This document shows positions 19,614 to 27,892 of a stretch of 36,954 bases of DNA, piece after piece. The notes beneath the pieces were generated by a model, which was not told the DNA's origin, did not search any database, and saw only the letters and a program-made list of their open reading frames with translations. Each line of letters opens with the position of its first letter. The first letter of the stretch is position 1. The DNA comes from Deltaproteobacteria bacterium (GTDB lineage: Bacteria > Desulfobacterota > Desulfobulbia > Desulfobulbales > VMSU01): the NCBI GenBank assembly GCA_021789795.1, contig JAJYJA010000002.1, positions 1 to 36,954 on the forward strand, read 5' to 3'. Both the position numbers and the translations under genes were made by a program.

Positions 19614-20641
19614 CTTCCGGCCCCCGTCCCGGCCCCATCCTCCCGGGGCTCGGTCTGGCCGACGAAGCGGCGGCACAGCGCCAGGGCCGCCTCCGCCTCC
19701 AGGCGGGAGGGGAGACGGTTGGCGAATTTCACCAGATCGCAACCGGCCAGAAACTCGGCCAGCAGCCGGGCGTTGGCCGGCTCGGCCATCGGCCCGCCCC
19801 GCAGCTCCCGCAACTCTTGAAGAAACTCCTCGGTGGTCCGCTCCGGGGCCTTGAGCCCGAAACGGGCCTCGACGTAGCGGCGCAGGATATTTGACAACCG
19901 GTCGTAGAAGGTCTGGCCCTCGCCCCGGCCCAGGAGGTCTGCGGCCAGCAGCTCGTCCAAGGCCCGATAAGCGGCCAGATGCGGGGGCAGCAGCGGCGGC
20001 AGGCGTTTACTTCGCCGCCGCCAGCGCCGCAGACCCCAGAGCCCGGCCCACAGCAGCCCCGCCATCGCTAGCCCCAGCCCGGCAAGCAGCCAGGGAGAAA
20101 ACGGCGGGAGGACGGGAGGGGCGATATCGGTGAGCTTGGCACCCTGCTCGCCCGGGGCGAGCAGGGAATCAACCCGCACCACCAGCGGCTCGCTGCTGAC
20201 CGTGGCCGCCGGGGCGCCGCCCTGGCCCCAGGCCTCGACCGTCAGGGCCGGGATCCGCCACTCGCCGGGGGCCTGGGGATCGAGCAGCAGCCGGAAGTTC
20301 ACCCGCACCTTGCCCTCGCCAGCCATTTCGGGAGGTGATTGGGAGGAAGAGATGACGCTCAGCCCCGGCAGATCGGGGAGTTTGGCCAGGCGCAGGGAGT
20401 ACGATTCGGCGGCCTCGGCCCGCAGCTCAAGGTGCAGGTGCTCGGCCACCGTCAACCGCTGGCGGTCGAGGGTCAGGGTGAGGGCCAAGGGGCCGTTTTT
20501 GAACTCCCGGCTGACCGCCGGCCTCCTGGCCACCGCCGGAGCCGGCTGTTTGACGCAGGCGCCCAGGGCCAGCAAGGCCGCGGCCATAAGCCAGGAAACA
20601 AGCCACCGCCGCCAGCGGCCCGAGATGCCCGTCTCCCTCAC
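19610..20641 (-). CDS. BatD-like/DUF4381-like membrane lipoprotein
   Basis: Lipobox LGAC, N-terminal beta domain, one TM helix, C-terminal helical domain FYDRLSNILRRYVEARFGLKAPERTTEEFL. Confidence 0.78.
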   Translation of the reverse strand: MRETGISGRWRRWLVSWLMAAALLALGACVKQPAPAVARRPAVSREFKNGPLALTLTLDRQRLTVAEHLHLELRAEAAESYSLRLAKLPDLPGLSVISSSQSPPEMAGEGKVRVNFRLLLDPQAPGEWRIPALTVEAWGQGGAPAATVSSEPLVVRVDSLLAPGEQGAKLTDIAPPVLPPFSPWLLAGLGLAMAGLLWAGLWGLRRWRRRSKRLPPLLPPHLAAYRALDELLAADLLGRGEGQTFYDRLSNILRRYVEARFGLKAPERTTEEFLQELRELRGGPMAEPANARLLAEFLAGCDLVKFANRLPSRLEAEAALALCRRFVGQTEPREDGAGTGAGR

Positions 20642-21530
20642 CGCCGCCGCTCCCGCTGTTTGAAGAAGCGCACCAAATCGTCCACGTAGGAAATCCGCCG
20701 CCCGTCCCCGGCCCGGATAACGATCGGGATATGATCCACGGCCAGCGAGCCGAACAGCCGCTCCAGCCCCCGCCGTCGCTCCTCGCTCCGCCGTTCGTAG
20801 GCCGCCTGAAAGGCGGGATCGGAGGTATCGACCAGCCGGGTGCGTCCGGTCTCGGGATCGGACAGCGCCATCAGCCCCAGCCGGGGCAGGCTCAGCTCGC
20901 GGCGGTCGAGGATGGAGACGGCGATCAGGTCGTGGCGGCGGGCCAGGGAACCCAGGGGCCGGGCGAAGTCCGGGGCCAAGAAATCCGAGAGCAGAAACAC
21001 CACCCCCCGCTTACGGGCCACCCGGCCCAGAAAATCCAGGGTCAAGGCCAGGTCGGTGCCCCGGCCCGCAGGGGAGGCGTCCAGCACCTCCCGGATGATC
21101 CTCAACACGTGCGAGGCCCCCTTGCGGGGCGGAATGAACCTCTCCACCCGCTCGGAAAAGAGGAGGAGTCCCACCTTGTCGTTGTTCCTGATCGCCGAGA
21201 AGGCGAGCAGGGCGCAAAGCTCCGCCGCCACCTCGCTCTTCCGCCTGTTCACCGAGCCGAAGAGCCCGGAGGCGGAGAGATCGACGGCCAGGAATACGGT
21301 CAGTTCCCGCTCCTCGACGTAGCGTTTGACAAAGGGATGGCCGGTGCGGGCGGTGACGTTCCAGTCGATCAGCCGCACCTCGTCGCCAGGCGCGTACTCG
21401 CGCACCTCGTCGAACTCCATGCCCCGGCCCTTGAAGACGCTTAGATACTCGCCGGCCAGGATATCGTCCACCGCCCGCCGGGTAAAAATCTGGATGAACC
21501 GGATCCGGCGGGCCAGTTCGCTGGTCCCGC

Positions 21531-21534
<4 letters not shown>
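20638..21534 (-). CDS. DUF58 domain protein
   Basis: GRGMEFDEVREYAPGDEVRLIDWNVTARTGHPFVKRYVEERELTVFLAVDLSASG. Confidence 0.95.
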
Positions 21535-22520
<986 letters not shown>

Positions 22521-22654
22521 GCCTCCCTCCTCACCCAGAAATGGCGCCGTCTGACGCCCCGGTCAACACTCACCGGACGCACCAGACCGCAAACGGAGGC
22601 AATTCTAATCCTACCCCCCGGATTGTCAAGGGGGCACAAGACAGCTGACGGCGC

Positions 22655-24031
22655 CTAAAAATATACCGCCTTCACCTTGGCCTCGTCCTGACGGCCGGTG
22701 GCCGCGGCCATGGCCAACACCGTGTTTTTGGCCGACCTGATCATGTCGTTCATGCCGATTCCGTCCCAGCCGAAGCCGCAGATCAACAGGCCGGGGAAAT
22801 GCCGCTCCATCTCGGCCCGCCAGGCCAGGAGCCGGGGATGATCCATCTCCAGTTGGGGGATGCCATGCTCGGGCCGCAACACCCGGCTGAACAGGGGAGG
22901 CTCCGGCAGCTCGATCAGTTGGCGCAGGTCTTCATATACCGCGGAGATCAGCTCCTCGTCGTCTAAGGCCAGACGCTCCGGATGCCGCCTGCCGCCCACC
23001 AGGGCCTCGATCAATACCTGGCCTGACGGGGCCCGGTCCGGGAACATGTGGGAGGTGAACATCGCCCCCAAGGTGAAACGCCCCTCCCGCTCGGGGGCCA
23101 GATAGCCAAAGCCGTAAGGCACCTTGGCCCGCCCGGAAAGGCCCATGACCACGTTGACGATCCGCGACACCGGCAGGCAACTGACCGGCGGCGGCCTAAG
23201 GCCGGACAAGAGTTGCAGGCCGCCATTCACCGGCGCCGCCAGCACCACCCGCCCGGCCTCGATCGTCCCCTGGTCGGTGCGCACCCGCCAATCCCCTCCC
23301 CCGCCAGGTTCCAGGCCCTGAACCAGGGTGTTTTGAGCCACCTCCCGCCCTTGGGCGAGGACGGTTATCAGCCGCTCCATGCCGTCCGGAAAGTTAAGCA
23401 TCGACGGCAGCCTCCCCAGGCCCTGGCCCTTGGCCGCCTCCCTCTTCTTGCGGATCAGCCCCCGAATCACCGAGCCCGTGGCAAGCTCCAGCTTGCGGAC
23501 TCCAGGCATCACCGAATCGAGGCAGAGCCTGGTATAATCGCCGGCAAAACTGCCGGTGACCGCGGCATCGACCAGGGGCAAAAGCTCGGGGCCAAAACGA
23601 TGCCTCACCCAGTCGCCGATGGTCATCGCCTCCGGTATTGGCCGCCGCCAGAGGTCGGCCAGGACCCGCAGCTTGCCCCATCCCGAGATCAGAGGGGTGG
23701 TCAGGGCGCTGGCCAGGCTCTGCGGCAGACGCACCAGCCTGCCCCGATGACAGAGGTAACGATAAAAGTCCCCCAGGGGCGCTGCCTGGGCCTCGTTGTA
23801 GAGCCCGGTGTCACGCAACAGTTCCTGGCTCTCCGCGGTGTTGTCGAGAAAGCCATGCGGCCCCCACTCGCCCTGGAATCCCGCCTGCCGGAAGGTCTGT
23901 ACCGCCCCGCCCAGCCGGGGGGCCTTCTCCACCACCAGCAGCGAACGGCCCGGGAGGAGCTTGTCGACAAAATGGGCCACGCTCAACCCCGACAGGCCGC
24001 CGCCGACAATCAGCACGTCATATCTCGCCAT
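22655..24031 (-). CDS. hemY: Protoporphyrinogen oxidase, HemY (FAD) type
   Basis: FAD-binding DVLIVGGGLSGLSVAHFV, VEKAPRLGGAVQTFRQAGFQGEWGPHGFLDN, C-terminal GLLICGFGWDGIGMNDMIRSAK. Confidence 0.88.
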   Translation of the reverse strand: MARYDVLIVGGGLSGLSVAHFVDKLLPGRSLLVVEKAPRLGGAVQTFRQAGFQGEWGPHGFLDNTAESQELLRDTGLYNEAQAAPLGDFYRYLCHRGRLVRLPQSLASALTTPLISGWGKLRVLADLWRRPIPEAMTIGDWVRHRFGPELLPLVDAAVTGSFAGDYTRLCLDSVMPGVRKLELATGSVIRGLIRKKREAAKGQGLGRLPSMLNFPDGMERLITVLAQGREVAQNTLVQGLEPGGGGDWRVRTDQGTIEAGRVVLAAPVNGGLQLLSGLRPPPVSCLPVSRIVNVVMGLSGRAKVPYGFGYLAPEREGRFTLGAMFTSHMFPDRAPSGQVLIEALVGGRRHPERLALDDEELISAVYEDLRQLIELPEPPLFSRVLRPEHGIPQLEMDHPRLLAWRAEMERHFPGLLICGFGWDGIGMNDMIRSAKNTVLAMAAATGRQDEAKVKAVYF

Positions 24032-24066
24032 CGCCTTTCTCCTTGTCAGCCACGCGGCCCCTGATT

Positions 24067-24780
24067 ATGATGGTGGCCGTGAACGACACCCAGGTCAACC
24101 CCACAAAAACAAAAAGAATCCTCATCATCGGCTACTCCTTCAGCGGCCAGACCAGCGGTCTGGTGCGCCAGATCATGGCGGCCTTGCAACAGGCAGGCCA
24201 CGAGGTGGTCAAGGAAAGGCTGACCCCGGACCCGGCCCTGAAGTTTCCCACCAGCTCGATCTGGGCCTGCCTCGCCATGATGCTGACCACCTTCCTGCGG
24301 ATACGCACCCCGATCCAGGCCTTGTCACCCGTCTGTTTCACCGGTTTCGACCTCATCATCCTGGGCGGCCCGACCTGGTCTTACAACCCCAGCGGCCCCA
24401 TCCTCTCCCTGATCGACCGGGATGGGAAGCGGCTGTTTGCCGGCCAGACGGTACTGCCGGTGATCTCCTGCCGGGGTTACTGGCGGATGCACCGCTGGGG
24501 CCTCGTCCGGCTCCTCGTCCGCTCTGGGGCCACGGTCCCCAACTGCATCGTCTTCTCCCACCCCAACCGTGAGCCTTGGCGCACCATCGGCGTCTTTCTC
24601 AAGATCGCCGGCAAGACGCCGGAACGCTGGCCGATCCTGCACCGTCACTACACCCACTTCGGCCACTCCCGCGATCAACAGGACGAGGCGGCCCGGTTCG
24701 GAACCCTGATCGGTCAGGCCTTAAGCCGCAACCAATCCCTGGCCGGGATAGAGTTCCACACCCCCCTCGCCCTGCCCTGA
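24067..24780 (+). CDS. Flavodoxin-like NAD(P)H-dependent oxidoreductase
   Basis: FMN-binding ILIIGYSFSGQTSGLV; LIILGGPTWSYNPSGPILS; start could be 24067 or 24070. Confidence 0.75.
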   Translation: MMVAVNDTQVNPTKTKRILIIGYSFSGQTSGLVRQIMAALQQAGHEVVKERLTPDPALKFPTSSIWACLAMMLTTFLRIRTPIQALSPVCFTGFDLIILGGPTWSYNPSGPILSLIDRDGKRLFAGQTVLPVISCRGYWRMHRWGLVRLLVRSGATVPNCIVFSHPNREPWRTIGVFLKIAGKTPERWPILHRHYTHFGHSRDQQDEAARFGTLIGQALSRNQSLAGIEFHTPLALP

Positions 24781-24789
24781 GGATAGCGG

Positions 24790-25308
24790 CTAGAACTCGA
24801 TCCCCGGCTGGGCCTTGACGCCCTCGGCGTAAGGATGCTTCACCTCCCGCATCTCGGTCACCAGCTCCGCCTCCCGCACCAGGGCCGGGCTGGCGTCGCG
24901 GCCAGTGACCACCAGATGCACCCCCGGCGGCCGACGGCGGATGACCTCTAGGATCCGCCCCTCTGCCACCAGGCCATAGTTGATGACGTAGGTCAGTTCG
25001 TCCAGCACCACCAGGTCGAAGGCCCCGGACATGATCTTCCCCTCCGCCAGCGCCCAACCCTCCTCGGCGGCCCGGCGGCTCTCCTCCGGGCTCTGCTTCC
25101 AGGTGAAGCCGCTGCCCGTCACGTGGAACTCCAGCCCGGCCAGGGACGCACAGGCCTTGGCCTCGCCGGTGGGCCAGCGGCCCTTGATGAACTGCACGAC
25201 GCAGACCGAGAATCCGTGCCCCACGGCCCGCAACGCCTGCCCCAGGGCGGCGGTGGTCTTGCCCTTGCCGTTGCCGGTATAAAGTATGGTCAGCCCCCGT
25301 CGCTCCAT
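24790..25308 (-). CDS. cobO: Cob(I)yrinic acid a,c-diamide adenosyltransferase
   Basis: LTILYTGNGKGKTTAALGQALRAVGHG, VVQFIKGRW, LVVLDELTYVINYGLV, HLVVTGRDASPAL. Confidence 0.93.
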   Translation of the reverse strand: MERRGLTILYTGNGKGKTTAALGQALRAVGHGFSVCVVQFIKGRWPTGEAKACASLAGLEFHVTGSGFTWKQSPEESRRAAEEGWALAEGKIMSGAFDLVVLDELTYVINYGLVAEGRILEVIRRRPPGVHLVVTGRDASPALVREAELVTEMREVKHPYAEGVKAQPGIEF

Positions 25309-25339
25309 GTCTTCCAGTCTTTCTTGCCCAGCCCTCAAA

Positions 25340-25379
25340 CGGCAAGAGGGCTTGACTAAAATGCCAAGCCCTCTTGCCG
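25340..25379 (-). terminator. Strong stem-loop between the TPR gene and cobO
   Basis: 15-bp perfect stem CGGCAAGAGGGCTTG / CAAGCCCTCTTGCCG, 10-nt loop; minus-strand 3' side TTTGAGGG, a weak U-tract. Confidence 0.6.
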
Positions 25380-25455
25380 GTAGTCAGGGGCCAGGTGACG
25401 GGAGGCAGAGGATGCCCCCTCCCGACCATGATTATCATGGCAGTTCCGTATGCCC

Positions 25456-26079
25456 CTAGTTCTTTTCCCCTGCCAACTGCCGCTTGGCCTCCTCGATCGC
25501 CTTGCTCACCGGCAACCCGTTGGCAGCGGCCACCCCGGGGTGGGCGTCCTCGAGTTTCTGCCAGACCTTTATCGCCCCCTGGGGGGCGTGCAGGTCGTTG
25601 AACAGCACGATCCCCTTGTTGAACGGCGCCTGCACCTGCTCGGGGTCAACGGCGATGGCACGGTCAAAGGCGGCGAGCGCCTCCTTAAACTGTCCGGCAC
25701 TGCGGTACATCACCCCCAGGTCGGTAAGCACGTTGGGATTCTTGGGATTCAACTTGAGGTACTGGTTGTAGGCGGATATGGCCTTCTGGGACTGATTGGA
25801 ATCAAAGTAGAGATTGCCCAGTTGCACCCAGGCGTCTAGGTCCTTGGGATTGGCCGCCACCTGTTTTTCCAGGACGGCGATGGCCTCGAGGCTCTGAGGA
25901 GGAATCGACGCGGGGCCCGACAGCTGCCCGTTGCCGGGGACGGCGCGCATCTGGCCCGGCGGCGGGGCGGGCATACGCAACGAGCTATACCCCACTCCGA
26001 TCAGAAAACCCGCCACTAGGGCGACCGCCACCGACACCCACAGGGTCTGGGGCCTTATCAAATCCGAATCTTGAGACAT
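25456..26079 (-). CDS. Membrane-anchored tetratricopeptide repeat protein
   Basis: N-terminal TM, TPRs (AWVQLGNLYFDSNQSQKAISAYNQYLKLNPKNPNVLTDLGVMYRSAGQFKEALAAFDRAIAVDP). Confidence 0.85.
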   Translation of the reverse strand: MSQDSDLIRPQTLWVSVAVALVAGFLIGVGYSSLRMPAPPPGQMRAVPGNGQLSGPASIPPQSLEAIAVLEKQVAANPKDLDAWVQLGNLYFDSNQSQKAISAYNQYLKLNPKNPNVLTDLGVMYRSAGQFKEALAAFDRAIAVDPEQVQAPFNKGIVLFNDLHAPQGAIKVWQKLEDAHPGVAAANGLPVSKAIEEAKRQLAGEKN

Positions 26080-26107
26080 GTCGAATCTCCCTCGCGTAAA
26101 CCACCGA

Positions 26108-27136
26108 TCAACCGGTGGTCAGCAGCAGGTTGTCGTAATGGCGCAGGCGGTTTAGGGCGATGATGTGCTTCACCTCATCGATATAACACTGCCGACGCTC
26201 GGAATATGCGGTCAGGCCATCGGCGATGCGCATCGGGTCTAAGGTCTGGCTGCGGATACGCCGCAACTCCTTGTAGGCCGAGGAGCGGTTGAGGTGCAGC
26301 ACGTAGGCCCTAACCGAATCAAGGATGGAGCCAAACTCCATGATCTTGGGGGGGGCGGGGCCGTCATCGCTGGCATACATGCCAAAGAGGTTGTTGGACT
26401 CCAAGGCGTAGTGCGAGCCGCCCCAAGATGACTCCAGCGCCCCCTGGGCCAGGATGAGGCTGGGCGGCAGGACATCGACCATGGCCACCAGATCCACGGC
26501 CCGCTCGGTCTTGTATTTTCTGGTCAACGAGAGGATGAACTTGGTCTTCTCGTGCCCCAGCCGCCGCTGCCAGTCCTTCCGGCCCGGGGCGAAGTTCATC
26601 TTAATGGCCCCGTCGCCAAGTTCGGCAAGGATGGACAGCAATTGCCGCCGCTCCTGCCGCACCTCGTCCAAGACCACCATCACCGTGGGCAACAGGACGT
26701 TGATAAACAACTTCTTGCGGTCCTCGCCGTCCAGGCCGCCGATCTTCTGCGGCATCCGCCCGGCGGCCACCATGGGCATCGCCATCTCCCGGGCCACCCC
26801 CTCGATCCTGGCCGTCTTCAACAACGCCAGCATCTCCTTGTTGATGAGCGGCGGCGAGACCTCCGTCCCCTCGCGGGAGACGGCCAGCAGGGGCGCGACC
26901 GAGGGCCCGGACTCAAACCCAGGGGTAAGACAAGCGGCTGGCCTGAGGCCAACCGTCGGCTCGAAGGTTGCGACCGACGGCCGCCAGTCCCCACCGGAGC
27001 CAAGGCGCAGCGCCAGGAGCATCAGGGCCATCAACGTCCCCTGCCCCACCAAGGACGACCAACGGCCCAGACCGGCAACGGCCCAGACCGCGCACCGATT
27101 TTTTATTACTTTGACCACCGTCATTAAGTTCCCCAT
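26108..27136 (-). CDS. Bax-like glucosaminidase domain protein
   Basis: VDVLPPSLILAQGALESSWGGSHYALESNNLFGMYA ... ERRQCYIDEVKHIIALNRL. Confidence 0.82.
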   Translation of the reverse strand: MGNLMTVVKVIKNRCAVWAVAGLGRWSSLVGQGTLMALMLLALRLGSGGDWRPSVATFEPTVGLRPAACLTPGFESGPSVAPLLAVSREGTEVSPPLINKEMLALLKTARIEGVAREMAMPMVAAGRMPQKIGGLDGEDRKKLFINVLLPTVMVVLDEVRQERRQLLSILAELGDGAIKMNFAPGRKDWQRRLGHEKTKFILSLTRKYKTERAVDLVAMVDVLPPSLILAQGALESSWGGSHYALESNNLFGMYASDDGPAPPKIMEFGSILDSVRAYVLHLNRSSAYKELRRIRSQTLDPMRIADGLTAYSERRQCYIDEVKHIIALNRLRHYDNLLLTTG

Positions 27137-27199
27137 TTCAGTATCGAACCTTGCCGGCCACTAAAGAAACCCTCAACTCGCCGGCAAGACCTCTTATTT

Positions 27200-27276
27200 T
27201 GGCGCGCCAGGCAGGGCTCGAACCTGCGACCTACGGCTTAGAAGGCCGTTGCTCTATCCTGCTGAGCTACTGGCGC
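27200..27276 (-). tRNA. tRNA-Arg (anticodon TCT), encoded CCA end
   Basis: Minus strand GCGCCAGTAGCTCAGCAGGATAGAGCAACGGCCTTCTAAGCCGTAGGTCGCAGGTTCGAGCCCTGCCTGGCGCGCCA; acceptor GCGCCAG/CTGGCGC, anticodon loop CTTCTAA, TTCGAGC T-loop. Confidence 0.95.
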
Positions 27277-27324
27277 GGAAGCGCCCACGGACGTTTATGG
27301 TTAATTCAGGTAAACTGAGGTTAC

Positions 27325-27353
27325 GTTATACAGAACAGGTTGACCGATGTCAA
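27325..27353 (-). promoter_or_regulatory. tRNA-Arg promoter
   Basis: Minus strand TTGACA-N17-TATAAC about 50 nt upstream of the mature tRNA 5' end. Confidence 0.7.
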
Positions 27354-27371
27354 CCACCGGGGCAGGCAGCA

Positions 27372-27434
27372 GGGACGCGACAAGACGCACCCTTCCCCGC
27401 CAAGCGAGAGGGGTGACCGGCCTTGTCGCGTCCC
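27372..27434. other. Long nested hairpin between HU gene and tRNA-Arg
   Basis: 13-bp perfect outer stem GGGACGCGACAAG / CTTGTCGCGTCCC enclosing an inner CCCC/GGGG hairpin; no T-tract on either side. Confidence 0.6.
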
Positions 27435-27474
27435 GCGATTAAACGAGACGGGCTGGAAGATCAGGCGTGCAGAG

Positions 27475-27747
27475 TCAGTTTACGGCGTCGGCCAACTGAC
27501 TGCCGGCCTTGAACTTCGCCACCTTCTTGGCGGCGATCTTGATCGACTTGCCGGTCTGGGGATTCCGGCCGGTACGGGCCGCCCGCTCGGAGACGGAGAA
27601 GGTGCCAAAGCCCACCAGGGTGACGGAGTTGCCCTGGGCCAGGCTGCCCTTGACCGCCTCCACGAAGCCCTCCAGCGCCTTCTCGGCGGCCACCTGTGAC
27701 AAGCCCGCCGAGGTTGCCATTGCCTTAACTAATTCTGACTTGTTCAT
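27475..27747 (-). CDS. hup: HU-family DNA-binding protein
   Basis: MNKSELVKAMATSAGLSQVAAEKALEGFVEAVKGSLAQGNSVTLVGFGTFSVSERAARTGRNPQTGKSIKIAAKKVAKFKAGSQL. Confidence 0.96.
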   Translation of the reverse strand: MNKSELVKAMATSAGLSQVAAEKALEGFVEAVKGSLAQGNSVTLVGFGTFSVSERAARTGRNPQTGKSIKIAAKKVAKFKAGSQLADAVN

Positions 27748-27892
27748 CGTTTTCTCCTTTCCCAAAAGATCGTTATGAAGCTGCCCCAATACCACGCCGT
27801 CTAAGGCTTCCCCCCGTGCGGCATAGTACTTCCTACCAGTATCCAAATGGCTTGTCAACTCTCAGACCAACAAAATCGCCGCCCGGCGCAAG

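Noticed and set aside
27200-27276. tRNA-Arg as a genomic-island attachment site
   Set aside because: No integrase, duplicated tRNA 3' end or phage genes nearby; neighbours are core-type genes.
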